Shown here: positions 36,586-45,155 of the stretch, piece after piece
Position numbering within the stretch: position 1 is the stretch's first letter
Layout of the letters: each line of letters opens with the position of its first letter
Source of the DNA: Acinetobacter dispersus
Lineage (GTDB): Bacteria > Pseudomonadota > Gammaproteobacteria > Pseudomonadales > Moraxellaceae
Reading direction: 5' to 3'
Assembly: GCF_009884975.1 (NCBI RefSeq)
Contig: NZ_CP041970.1
Location: forward strand, 3,286,001 to 3,350,000
DNA length: 64,000 bases
The notes under the pieces: generated by a model
Databases searched by the model: none
Told to the model about the DNA's origin: nothing
What the model saw: the letters and a program-made list of their open reading frames with translations, nothing else
Translations under genes and position numbers: made by a program

Positions 36586-39500
36586 TAATACTAAACCCAT
36601 CGTTGAATCAAACAATTTTATTGTCTTAGATAAATACAGCAAAGATTGGCAAGTCACAGATAGTTATCAAAGCGAAAGTGATCTAGAGCGTGAACTTATA
36701 CAGGATTTAGTTAATCAAGGCTATGAATTTCTGCACGCATTAAACAGTGCTAAAGCCATGTTTGCAAATGTGCGAGTACAGTTACAGGCTCTCAATAATG
36801 TAAAGTTTTCTGATGATGAATGGTCACGTTTTGTAGAAACTTATTTAGATAAACCAAGCGACAGCATTGTAGATAAAACAAGAAAAATTCACGATAACTA
36901 TATTCATGATTTCGTCTTTGACGATGGTCGTATTCAAAATATCTATTTATTAGATAAAAAGAATATTGCTCGTAATAAAGTACAGGTGATCAAACAGTTT
37001 GAGCAAAAGGGCAGTCATGCTAATCGTTACGATGTGACTATTTTGGTCAATGGCTTACCCTTAGTGCAGATTGAGCTAAAAAAACGTGGTATTGCTATAA
37101 GAGAAGCCTTTAATCAAGTACATCGTTACAGCAAAGAAAGCTTCAATAGCGAAAACTCTCTTTATAAGTACTTACAGTTGTTTGTCATTTCTAATGGTAC
37201 AGATACACGATATTTTGCCAATACAACTGCACGTAATAAAAATACCTTTGATTTTACAATGAATTGGGCGAAGTCAGATAACAACCTAATCAAAGATTTA
37301 AAGGACTTTGCAGCAACTTTTTTCCAAAAAAACACATTGCTCAATGTGCTGCTCAATTATTCTGTATTTGATGTAAGCGATACTTTACTCGTAATGCGTC
37401 CTTATCAGATCGCAGCAACTGAACGTATCTTGTGGAAAGTCAAAAGTTCGTTTGAAACTAAAAACTGGAGCAAAACGGAAAGTGGTGGCTTTATTTGGCA
37501 TACCACCGGTTCAGGTAAAACATTGACCAGCTTCAAAGCCGCACGTTTGGCGACTGAGCTGGATTATATTGATAAAGTATTCTTTGTGGTGGATCGTAAA
37601 GATCTCGATTATCAGACGATGAAGGAGTATCAACGTTTTTCGCCTGATAGTGTTAATGGTTCTGATAGCACCGCAGGCTTAAAACGAAATTTAGATAAAG
37701 ATGATAATAAAATTATTGTTACCACTATCCAAAAACTAAACAACTTAATGAAAACCGAAAGTGACTTGCCTATCTATTACAAGCAAGTAGTCTTTATTTT
37801 TGATGAATGTCATCGTAGTCAGTTTGGTGAGGCACAGAAAAACTTAAAGAAAAAATTCAAAAAGTTTTATCAATTTGGCTTCACAGGTACGCCTATTTTT
37901 GCTGGAAAGAATGCCTTGGGGGCGGAAGATACAGCAAGCGTTTTTGGTCGGGAGTTGCATTCGTATGTGATTACAGATGCAATTCGTGATGAGAAAGTAT
38001 TAAAGTTTAAGGTGGACTATAATGATGTACGTCCACAATTTAAACCCATAGAAACCGAGCAAGATGAGAGAAAGCTGAGTGCGTATGAGAATAAACAAGC
38101 TTTATTACATCCAGATCGTATTCGAGAGATTAGTCAGTACATCTTAAATAATTTTCGTCAAAAAACGCATCGTTTACAAGCGAGTAGTAAGGGCTTCAAT
38201 GCCATGTTTGCTGTGAGTAGTGTCGATGCTGCAAAATTGTATTATGAAGCACTTAAACATTTGCAGGAAAGTAGTGATAAGTCTTTAAAGATAGCAACTA
38301 TTTTTTCATTTGCTGCCAATGAGGAACAAGATGCAGTTGGTGATATTCAGGACGAAAGTTTTGATGTTTCAGCAATGAATAGCAGTGCTAAAGAATTTTT
38401 AAGTTCGGCTGTTGCAGATTATAACGTATTATTTAAAACGAATTTTAGTGTTGATAGTAAAGGATTTCAAAACTATTACCGTGATTTAGCTATGCGTGTA
38501 AAAGGTGAAGATTCCTACGGGAAAAAACTATCTGCGGATGAAACAGTTGATCTCCTAATCGTGGTGGGTATGTTTCTTACTGGTTTTGATGCACCTACAC
38601 TCAACACTTTATTTGTAGATAAAAACTTACGCTATCACGGTTTGATACAGGCTTATTCTCGTACTAATCGTATTTATGATGGAACCAAAACATTTGGTAA
38701 TATCGTTACTTTCCGTGATTTAGAGCGAGTGACGATCGATGCTATTACTTTATTTGGTAATAGTAATACTAAGAATGTAGTTTTAGAAAAAAGCTATAAA
38801 GAATATATGGAGGGCTTTACTGATATATTGACTGGTGAGGCACGGCGTGGTTTTGTCGATGTTGTGAGGGAGCTAGAGCAACGGTTTCCACATCCTGATG
38901 AAATTTTTAAAGAATCGGATAAAAAAGCTTTTGCTAAATTATTTGGTGAATATTTACGTGTAGAAAATGTTCTGCAAAACTATGATGAATTCGCGAGTTT
39001 AAAAGATTTGCAAAACTTGGAATTGAGTGATTCTGAGGCAGTAGAAACATTCAAGAATAAGCATTACTTAAGTGATGAAGACTTAGCCAAACTGCAAACG
39101 ATTCATATGCCAGCTGAGCGAAAAATTCAAGATTATCGATCTAGTTATAATGATATTCGTGATTGGTTACGTAGAGAAAAATCAGCTGAGCAAAAAGAAA
39201 AATCGAATATTGATTGGGGGGATGTAGTTTTTGAAGTTGACTTATTGAAGTCGCAAGAAATTAACCTAGATTACATTTTAGAGCTAATCTTTGAGAATAA
39301 TAAGAAAGTGAAAGATAAGGCAACCTTGGTTGAAGATATGCGAAGAGTGATTCGTGCTAGCTTAGGCAATCGAGCTAAAGAAAGCTTAATAGTCGATTTT
39401 ATTAATCATACTGATTTAGACACGATTGATGATAAAGCTAGTGTGATAGATGCCTTTTTCATTTTTGCGCAATTAGAACAACAGCGTGAAGTGCAGGAAT

Positions 39501-39715
39501 TAATAACTGATGAAAATTTGAATGAGGATGCAGCAAAACGTTACATCATGAGTTCATTGAAGAGGGAGTTTGCTAGTGAAAATGGTACTGAGCTTAATGC
39601 AGTTCTGCCAAAGATGAGTCCATTAAATCCGCAGTATTTGACAAAGAAACAAAGTGTTTTTCAAAAAATTGCCATATTAGTTGAAAAATTTAAAGGTGTA
39701 GGTGGAAATATTTAA
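36578..39715 (+). CDS. hsdR: Type I restriction-modification restriction/translocation subunit
   Basis: A 1045-aa HsdR. The N-terminal PD-(D/E)xK nuclease is [20 protein letters not shown] (D152, E166, K168). The helicase core has Walker [18 protein letters not shown] (G311-T315), DEAD-box [16 protein letters not shown] (D409), FTGTPIF, and the late helicase motif [17 protein letters not shown] with QAYSRTNR. The frame opens at 36545, but the ATG at 36578 has AAGGGG upstream and overlaps the ATPase stop by 8 bp. It is full length and should cut unmodified DNA at a distance. Confidence 0.96.
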   Translation: MVDNTKPIVESNNFIVLDKYSKDWQVTDSYQSESDLERELIQDLVNQGYEFLHALNSAKAMFANVRVQLQALNNVKFSDDEWSRFVETYLDKPSDSIVDKTRKIHDNYIHDFVFDDGRIQNIYLLDKKNIARNKVQVIKQFEQKGSHANRYDVTILVNGLPLVQIELKKRGIAIREAFNQVHRYSKESFNSENSLYKYLQLFVISNGTDTRYFANTTARNKNTFDFTMNWAKSDNNLIKDLKDFAATFFQKNTLLNVLLNYSVFDVSDTLLVMRPYQIAATERILWKVKSSFETKNWSKTESGGFIWHTTGSGKTLTSFKAARLATELDYIDKVFFVVDRKDLDYQTMKEYQRFSPDSVNGSDSTAGLKRNLDKDDNKIIVTTIQKLNNLMKTESDLPIYYKQVVFIFDECHRSQFGEAQKNLKKKFKKFYQFGFTGTPIFAGKNALGAEDTASVFGRELHSYVITDAIRDEKVLKFKVDYNDVRPQFKPIETEQDERKLSAYENKQALLHPDRIREISQYILNNFRQKTHRLQASSKGFNAMFAVSSVDAAKLYYEALKHLQESSDKSLKIATIFSFAANEEQDAVGDIQDESFDVSAMNSSAKEFLSSAVADYNVLFKTNFSVDSKGFQNYYRDLAMRVKGEDSYGKKLSADETVDLLIVVGMFLTGFDAPTLNTLFVDKNLRYHGLIQAYSRTNRIYDGTKTFGNIVTFRDLERVTIDAITLFGNSNTKNVVLEKSYKEYMEGFTDILTGEARRGFVDVVRELEQRFPHPDEIFKESDKKAFAKLFGEYLRVENVLQNYDEFASLKDLQNLELSDSEAVETFKNKHYLSDEDLAKLQTIHMPAERKIQDYRSSYNDIRDWLRREKSAEQKEKSNIDWGDVVFEVDLLKSQEINLDYILELIFENNKKVKDKATLVEDMRRVIRASLGNRAKESLIVDFINHTDLDTIDDKASVIDAFFIFAQLEQQREVQELITDENLNEDAAKRYIMSSLKREFASENGTELNAVLPKMSPLNPQYLTKKQSVFQKIAILVEKFKGVGGNI

Positions 39716-39838
39716 TTCCATTTAGTCTCATATAAAGGACTCTATAGGTTGTAAATCTTATAGAGTCCTTTTATTATTAATAACTTATTCTGTAAATATT
39801 ATTTTTTGCACTCAGCACATGAATAGGGAGAGAAAGGT

Positions 39839-40933
39839 TTGGATGATTTACAAAATTTAATTTTTAATGTTTTGTCAAAATATCCGAATTTAAAAGGTCG
39901 AGAAATTGCTAAAAAAATTAGTAAGGATAGACAAGTAGTAAATGCATTTCTTGATAGAAATAGAGATAAATTTCAGCAAGATGAAAATTACAAATGGAAA
40001 AATAAAGAACAAAATACAGTAATTATATTTCCATCAGGTTGGATTAATGCTGAAAAATATGAGCTCATTCTCAAAGGGTATTCCAATCTATTTAATGCAA
40101 AGAACATAGTTCAATTTGTATTTGAGCCAGAAACTAAATTCTTGTTAGAATCAATAGCAAGATTTCTTGCATTATCTAATCAACTTTATAATCATGGGGT
40201 TAGGGTAGTTATTGATCTTGGGAATTGCAAAGCTTCAATTGGTTACTTGAATAGAGCAGGTTTTTTTGACCTACTATTAGATGGAGTAAAAGTTTTACCC
40301 AAAAAACCAAAGTCTTCAACTGCTACTTTATTTAAAGGTAATACTGTTTCGCTAGTAGAATTCGGCTCTATTTCTCCAGTAAGTAAAAATAAGCCTTTAA
40401 TATTAAATCTTCATTCAAGTTTCGTTAGTAAGACTTCTAATGAATATGATTTAGTTGCTCTAACAATTTTTTCTGAGTTTATTGGTAATATTAGTGAGCA
40501 CAGTGAATCAAATTTAGATGGTTTTGCAGCTCTTCAAACTTATATGCCAACCCATAAACCAAAACATATTCAAACAGTCATTTCAGATAGCGGTCTCGGT
40601 GTTGTAAAAACATTAAGACAAACACTGGAAAATAATTACCCTGATCTGTATGCAAAATTTCCAGACGATGGTGAAGAGAGCGATATTGGCTTAGTCTTTG
40701 AAGTGTTTTCGAAAGGAAATATTACAAGGCATGGTAAGGAAAGTGGTAGAGGATTGGGGTTTAAGAGTAGTAGAGAGCAAGCAGCAAAATTTGATGCAGA
40801 TTTAAGTATTCGTTTAGAAACATTTAATATTCAGTTAATGTACAGAAATGGTTTGCTCGTAAATTATACGATTTCTAAAGGCTTAACCCTTGTGCAAGGG
40901 ACACATATATGCTTCGATTTTTTTATTGACTGA
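39839..40933 (+). CDS. GHKL-type ATPase with N-terminal DNA-binding-like region
   Basis: A 364-aa protein. Residues 1-50 look like a small winged helix (LNLKGREIAKKISKDRQVVN-like layout: KYPNLKGREIAKKISKDRQV). The middle (VIIFPSGWINAEKYELILKG, FLALSNQLYNHGVRVVIDLG) has a STAS-like alternation of strands and helices. The C-terminal third is a GHKL ATPase: N-box FSEFIGNISEHSE (N217), G1 SDSGLGV (D250-G254), G2 SGRGLGFKS (S302-G307). It starts with TTG at 39839 after AGGGAG. It resembles sensor/anti-sigma ATPases rather than histidine kinases (no phospho-acceptor domain). It is the first gene of a five-gene module. Confidence 0.72.
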   Translation: MDDLQNLIFNVLSKYPNLKGREIAKKISKDRQVVNAFLDRNRDKFQQDENYKWKNKEQNTVIIFPSGWINAEKYELILKGYSNLFNAKNIVQFVFEPETKFLLESIARFLALSNQLYNHGVRVVIDLGNCKASIGYLNRAGFFDLLLDGVKVLPKKPKSSTATLFKGNTVSLVEFGSISPVSKNKPLILNLHSSFVSKTSNEYDLVALTIFSEFIGNISEHSESNLDGFAALQTYMPTHKPKHIQTVISDSGLGVVKTLRQTLENNYPDLYAKFPDDGEESDIGLVFEVFSKGNITRHGKESGRGLGFKSSREQAAKFDADLSIRLETFNIQLMYRNGLLVNYTISKGLTLVQGTHICFDFFID

Positions 40934-40961
40934 TTCTGATTAATTAGGTTAAATTTAACAG

Positions 40962-41513
40962 ATGAAGAAATCCAATTTAATTAAACTCAGAGATTTTCTT
41001 GAAGAGCCTATAGCTATAGGTAATCAAGAAGGTCGAGAAGTTTACCAAGCCCTGTTGAATGATATTGATAACAATCCTCAAATATCAATATTTGAAATAT
41101 CTCTAGCTGGTGTTGATGCTACGGATGCTTCTTTCCCAAGAGAAAGCATTGTATCTTTAGCAAAAAATTTACGTGGGGAAAAAGCCTTTTATTTAACAAA
41201 TTTTAAGAATAAGGATTTGATAGATAATTGGCAATATGGTGCAGAGGCTAAAGAGCAACCTTTATTAATCCACCATGAAAGTAAGAAGTTTTGGATAGGG
41301 CCAAAAGTTAATTCATCAACACAAGAATTGTTAGACTTTATCTATGAACAGCCTAGAGTCACTACTTCTTTAATTGCAAATCATTTTGACGTTTCCATTC
41401 CTAATGCAAGCATGAAGCTAAAAAAGCTTTTTAATCAAGGTTATATTTTAGGTGAAAAAGAAACAGCTTCCTCTGGAGGCCATGAGTTCGTTTATCGAGC
41501 AATAAAAGATTAA
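40962..41513 (+). CDS. STAS-like (DUF4325-type) protein with C-terminal winged helix
   Basis: A 183-aa protein 28 bp behind the GHKL ATPase. The N-terminal domain (FEISLAGVDATDASFPRESI, KAFYLTNFKNKDLIDNW) matches the pattern of STAS-like DUF4325 domains, which usually travel with GHKL ATPases. Residues ~125-175 are a winged helix (QELLDFIYEQPRVTTSLIAN, HFDVSIPNASMKLKKLFNQG). It could be a DNA-binding output of the ATPase. The TTAATCAG inverted repeats right after its stop are candidate targets. Confidence 0.7.
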   Translation: MKKSNLIKLRDFLEEPIAIGNQEGREVYQALLNDIDNNPQISIFEISLAGVDATDASFPRESIVSLAKNLRGEKAFYLTNFKNKDLIDNWQYGAEAKEQPLLIHHESKKFWIGPKVNSSTQELLDFIYEQPRVTTSLIANHFDVSIPNASMKLKKLFNQGYILGEKETASSGGHEFVYRAIKD

Positions 41514-41515
41514 AT

Positions 41516-41547
41516 AATCTGATTAAACTGATTGACTTAATCAGATT
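41516..41547. promoter_or_regulatory. 11-bp inverted repeat, candidate operator
   Basis: AATCTGATTAA (41516-41526) and TTAATCAGATT (41537-41547), a perfect inverted repeat across a 10-bp spacer. The same half-site returns in the palindrome at 41596-41607, closer to the next gene. Confidence 0.55.
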
Positions 41548-41565
41548 TATTGGGTTATATTACTC

Positions 41566-41588
41566 AAAAGGGCGATAAGCCCTTTTTG
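41566..41588 (+). terminator. Terminator between the STAS-like gene and the 57-aa gene
   Basis: Stem AAAGGGC / GCCCTTT, loop GATAA, followed by a short T run. It separates the module into two transcription units. Confidence 0.8.
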
Positions 41589-41595
41589 AAATAAC

Positions 41596-41607
41596 CTGAT
41601 TAATCAG
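41596..41607. promoter_or_regulatory. 12-bp palindrome, candidate operator of the 57-aa gene
   Basis: CTGATTAATCAG, a perfect palindrome that shares the TTAATCAG half-site of 41516-41547. It lies 30 bp before the ATG at 41638, where a promoter would be expected. Confidence 0.55.
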
Positions 41608-41637
41608 ATTAATTTAACCAGAAAATAGGATTAAACT

Positions 41638-41811
41638 ATGGCTACAAATTCTCCATCAGGTGATGGGCATCGTAATGGAATGGTTCGTGACCGTTCTCAA
41701 ACACAAACTCCAAGTGGTCATTGGGTTAAACGAGACACCGATACTGGACGCTTTATGGATGTTAAAACATCTGAAAAAACACCTTTTAAAGGTGTTCGGA
41801 AGGAAAAGTAA
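41638..41811 (+). CDS. Small basic conserved-looking protein (57 aa)
   Basis: The sequence runs MATNSPSGDGHRNGMVRDRS, then QTQTPSGHWVKRDTDTGRFM and ends KGVRKEK. The repeated basic/Gly pattern and the TGRFM-DVK block are like short proteins seen in many mobile elements beside restriction or orphan genes; their role is unknown. ATAGGA lies upstream. It is the first gene after the palindrome 41596-41607, followed by the 294-aa gene 75 bp on. Confidence 0.62.
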   Translation: MATNSPSGDGHRNGMVRDRSQTQTPSGHWVKRDTDTGRFMDVKTSEKTPFKGVRKEK

Positions 41812-41886
41812 ACAGTCCGTTTGTGGTCAATGGTTTTCCGAAGCCATTGACTAAATCAATTAATTTTTTATTTAGAGGTTCTTGAA

Positions 41887-42771
41887 ATGGCCCGTAAGCG
41901 AACGGTTAACTATGCTGTTGTAGATATCAAACTACTGAAAGAAGGGGTAACACCTGAAACCTATGTAGCTCTTTTTGAAGAGCTTAAGAAGAACTATCGA
42001 GAGATTCCTTTAACACGGAATAACTATCTAAAACTTCGTTCAATAAAACCAATTAATGAAGACAATTCAGTGAATGGGTTTACTGGTGAAATTTTTAGAA
42101 GTAATGGTCTAACAAGTGACTGGTATGATGAGGAAAAGGATGAAAGGCATAAAAATCAGAATGTTGGTGAAAGCTATATTCCACCAAATCTAAAAGCTAA
42201 TCCACGGTTTTTCAAATTTGTTTTTTATCCTTTACATCAAAAATTAGTGTGTGAAGTAAAAGACCCAGAAAATGAAATTAGCGTTGGAATTCTTGAAGAT
42301 TTTTTAAGAAGTCTATTAGTCACTGAAAAATTACAGGCTAAATTTGGGCGAATTGTAGTAAGTACTATCCCAGAGCTAATTACGGCTGAAAAAATAATTC
42401 AGTGTAAACAGCTTAAGAAGATTCATCTGAGCATTGAAAAACCATATGTAGAGAATCTTACAGACTTAGAAAGACAGATTCTTTCCGAAATGGAAGAGCA
42501 AAACGTTGATGTATATATGCAGACATTTGTTGCTAGTAAAAATGGCTTTTTATCTTTAAATCAAAGAGTAAAAGATTTAGTCAAAATTGCAACGGAATAT
42601 GGGGTTGTAGAGTATAAAGTTGAAAATGAAGAGGAGCTTATCGAAGACAAAAGTACAGCTGTATCTTATCCTTTGATTGAAAGAGTGCAATACGATCCTG
42701 ATTTAATGAATCAATCAACTTTGATTCAGTCAAAAGGTTTGGAAATAGCTAGTAATATTAAAAATGGATAA
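41887..42771 (+). CDS. Orphan island protein, possibly DUF4747-like
   Basis: A 294-aa protein starting MARKRTVNYAVVDIKLLKEG, with an alpha/beta body (RFFKFVFYPLHQKLVCEVKD, KFGRIVVSTIPELITAEKII) and a late acidic linker. It recalls DUF4747 proteins in length and opening, but I hold that only weakly. No catalytic motif is recognised. It is soluble and cytoplasmic, with RBS AGAGG. It lies between the 57-aa gene and a membrane protein, suggesting a soluble sensor plus membrane effector pair. Confidence 0.55.
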   Translation: MARKRTVNYAVVDIKLLKEGVTPETYVALFEELKKNYREIPLTRNNYLKLRSIKPINEDNSVNGFTGEIFRSNGLTSDWYDEEKDERHKNQNVGESYIPPNLKANPRFFKFVFYPLHQKLVCEVKDPENEISVGILEDFLRSLLVTEKLQAKFGRIVVSTIPELITAEKIIQCKQLKKIHLSIEKPYVENLTDLERQILSEMEEQNVDVYMQTFVASKNGFLSLNQRVKDLVKIATEYGVVEYKVENEEELIEDKSTAVSYPLIERVQYDPDLMNQSTLIQSKGLEIASNIKNG

Positions 42772-42840
42772 CTTAAGCTATATGGGAAGCAAGGATGTTT
42801 CTCAAACTATTATTTTTCAATTTAGTTTAGGGGGATTCAA

Positions 42841-43446
42841 TTGGATTTGGTCTTAAAATATTTGCCACTGATTATCTTTATTTATCCGATTTTATCTTGG
42901 TTGGATAGTAGAAAACGTTTTACTCATAATGCAAAATTTTATTCTGATAGGGCTGTATCTGTAAAAAGATATGAAGAAGAATGTAGTCGAAAAGGAATTA
43001 AAGACCATGAAAAAAGTGCCTTTGCACAAGCTTTGGCTGGCACAGATAAGTTAGGATTTAGAGATATAGATATTATTAAATCAAAATTTCCTGATGCTCT
43101 CTTTGTTATGATAAACAATCTGCAAAAGATTAGAAAAAAAGTTTCTATTGAAGTATTGAATGGTGAAGAGGTCTTTGTAGCTAAAAAAACTTTGAAGACA
43201 GTAAAATTTAGACCATTCTGGTACTTTATTTTGTATTTTTCTTCAGTACCAATTATTATTTCTAATAGCTTACTAGTGCTGTTGTTTAATAAATTAAGCT
43301 GGAATTTAATATTGGTTGATGCAAATACATATCTGTTTGCACAATGGGCTTCATTAATTATTGGGGTTGGAGTAGCTGTGGTTGCAGCAATGAAATTTAT
43401 TAATAATGAGGTTTTAGTATCTTTGATCAAAGATAAAAAATGGTAA
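42841..43446 (+). CDS. Three-helix membrane protein of the module
   Basis: A 201-aa protein. One hydrophobic segment is at the N-terminus (LVLKYLPLIIFIYPILSWL), followed by a soluble loop of ~110 residues (RYEEECSRKGIKDHEKSAFA) and two more helices (FWYFILYFSSVPIIISNSLL, WASLIIGVGVAVVAAMKFI). It starts with TTG at 42841 behind TTAGGGGGATTC. No family is recognised. A membrane effector at the end of a defence-type module is a reasonable but untested reading. Confidence 0.58.
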   Translation: MDLVLKYLPLIIFIYPILSWLDSRKRFTHNAKFYSDRAVSVKRYEEECSRKGIKDHEKSAFAQALAGTDKLGFRDIDIIKSKFPDALFVMINNLQKIRKKVSIEVLNGEEVFVAKKTLKTVKFRPFWYFILYFSSVPIIISNSLLVLLFNKLSWNLILVDANTYLFAQWASLIIGVGVAVVAAMKFINNEVLVSLIKDKKW

Positions 43447-43584
43447 TAAGTAAAGATGAATTTGAAAATAGTTTAATCCTAGAATATGAAATTTAAAAGA
43501 TATTTAGAATCAATGTTGCATCCTATTTTGCATTAATATTGCTGGCGAGTGAAGAAGTTTTTTATTTTTTGAATAGTTCATAGA

Positions 43585-44757
43585 CTACGATTTCTTATCC
43601 CTCAACCCATCAATGAAATCAGACCATTCTTGCATCATTTTGATGCGATAGTCTAAGTGTTGAGCATGGTTATAAGCCTGAGAAACGGCATTCCCAACCC
43701 GATGTGCCAATTGAATTTCAATCGCATCATGCATATAGCCTTGCTCATGTAAGGTAGTAGATGCTAGCCCACGAAATCCATGACCAGTCATTTTGCCGTT
43801 ATAACCCATTGTGCGAATCGCGCATAAAAGGGCATTACTACTGATTGGCTTCGCGGTACTGTAGTTATAAAAAACATACTGTTTTATACCTGTAATCGGT
43901 TGAACCCTTTCTAGCATCTCCAAAGCTTGTTTTGATAAAGGCACTATATGAGGCATAGCCATTTTCATTTTGTGTGCTGGAATACGCCATAAACGATTCT
44001 CATAATCAATCTCATTCCACTCCATCATTCTCAGCTCTGCCGTTCTAACAAAAGTCAGAGTCATGAGCTGTAAGGCAGATCGAATGATAAGGTTGCCGTG
44101 GTAGCGATCCATACGTTCAAGAAAGGCAGGAAACTCTGAAATATCCAAACGAGCCATATTCTTGACTTTACGTGGTTTAAGCGCTTCTCCTAAGTGTGGG
44201 GTAGGATCATTCTCAATAATACCTTTACGAATCGCAAAGCGGAAAATACGACCAGCTAAAGGGATAGAACGTTTTGCCATTTCCAGCGCACCACGTTCTT
44301 CAATTTTTTTTGCACAGGCAAGAACGTCTTTCCCTTTAATTTGGTCAATAGGCATATCGCCTAGAGCAGGGAAGAGATCTTTTTCAAATACCGACAAATC
44401 ACGTAAATAAGTCGTTTCTTTAATGACTGCTTTACGGTCTCTCATCCATTCCATTGCAAGCGCTCTGAAAAGCGTGCTTTCATCGACCTGCAATTTTTTT
44501 TGTTTTTTTGCTTCATTGGGATTAATGCCATCTTTTAATTTTAAACGAGCTTCATCACGGATTCTTCTCGCTTGGGCAAGTGTAGTATCAGGGTATGTAC
44601 CAATACTGAAAATATTTTCTTTGCCCTGAAAGCGAAATTTCATACGCCAATGCATACCACCTGACGGTGTGACTTCCAGATACATGCCTTTTTCATCAGA
44701 ATATTTGGTTTTCTTTTCAGCAGGTTTGATCTTTCTGACCTGAGCATCTGTAAGCAT
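43585..44757 (-). CDS. Tyrosine recombinase / island integrase (P4-like, DUF4102 N-terminus)
   Basis: A 390-aa integrase. The N-terminal arm-binding domain starts MLTDAQVRKIKPAEKKTKYS. The catalytic domain shows the first Arg (TFVRTAELRMMEWNEI), the active Lys region (RIPAHKMKMAMPHIVPLS), the H-x-x-R box (MTGHGFRGLASTTLHEQG), the second His (IEIQLAHRVGN) and the Tyr (VSQAYNHAQHL). It lies next to tRNA-Ser(GGA) and reads away from it. Repeats at its promoter and at the far left end are its likely arm sites. It should integrate and excise the element at the tRNA 3' end. Confidence 0.95.
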   Translation of the reverse strand: MLTDAQVRKIKPAEKKTKYSDEKGMYLEVTPSGGMHWRMKFRFQGKENIFSIGTYPDTTLAQARRIRDEARLKLKDGINPNEAKKQKKLQVDESTLFRALAMEWMRDRKAVIKETTYLRDLSVFEKDLFPALGDMPIDQIKGKDVLACAKKIEERGALEMAKRSIPLAGRIFRFAIRKGIIENDPTPHLGEALKPRKVKNMARLDISEFPAFLERMDRYHGNLIIRSALQLMTLTFVRTAELRMMEWNEIDYENRLWRIPAHKMKMAMPHIVPLSKQALEMLERVQPITGIKQYVFYNYSTAKPISSNALLCAIRTMGYNGKMTGHGFRGLASTTLHEQGYMHDAIEIQLAHRVGNAVSQAYNHAQHLDYRIKMMQEWSDFIDGLRDKKS

Positions 44758-44777
44758 TGCAACGCTTCCCGTAGAAA

Positions 44778-44832
44778 TTTGGGGGTATAAAAATGGGGAT
44801 AATTTATTATACCCCCAGTTATACCCCCAACT
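44778..44832. repeat. Arm-type integrase repeats beside the integrase promoter
   Basis: One inverted TTTGGGGGTAT (44778-44788) and two direct TATACCCCCAGT / TATACCCCCAACT (44808-44832). They match the pair at 19521-19544 at the other end, and overlap the integrase start region, so integrase may repress itself. Confidence 0.7.
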
Positions 44833-44875
44833 ATCTCAGGATTCAATAGGGTCAGTTGGAAAACATAAGGCAATA

Positions 44876-44957
44876 AAAAAAGCCTAAACCCTTTGGATTT
44901 AAGCTTTTAGGACTATATGAGATATTATAGAAAGTAAACTTGGCGGTGAGAGAGGGA
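44876..44957. repeat. Right end direct repeat of the island (att site at tRNA-Ser)
   Basis: Partner of 19382-19460. It overlaps the 3' end of tRNA-Ser(GGA) (from 44941) and contains the tRNA terminator hairpin, read on the minus strand (AAGCTTAAATCC / GGGTTTAGGCTT with G-U pairs, then Ts). Confidence 0.88.
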
Positions 44958-45030
44958 TTCGAACCCTCGATACGCGCAAACGTATACACACTTTCCAGGC
45001 GTGCTCCTTCAGCCACTCGGACACCTCACC
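44941..45030 (-). tRNA. tRNA-Ser (anticodon GGA)
   Basis: A 90-nt class II tRNA on the minus strand. It begins GGTGAGGTGTCCGAGTGGCT, has CTGGAAA in the anticodon loop, a long variable arm (TGTGTATACGTTTGCGCGTA) and GGTTCGAATCC, and ends CACCGCCA with encoded CCA. The gene remains complete although it is the integration site of the 25.5-kb island. Confidence 0.97.
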
Positions 45031-45155
45031 AAGGTGTGCGATAGTACCCAAAAAAATGCACGCTGCCAAGTTGTAGTCGAACAGATTTGCAGAAAAACTT
45101 TTTGGCTAGTGATAATATTGCGCCATATAACGTTCAATTTTGAAGACAACATCAT

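Noticed and set aside
19382..44957. The island as a complete prophage
   Set aside because: No capsid, terminase, portal or lysis gene is recognisable; the Rep-like protein and AlpA fit a satellite or genomic island better.
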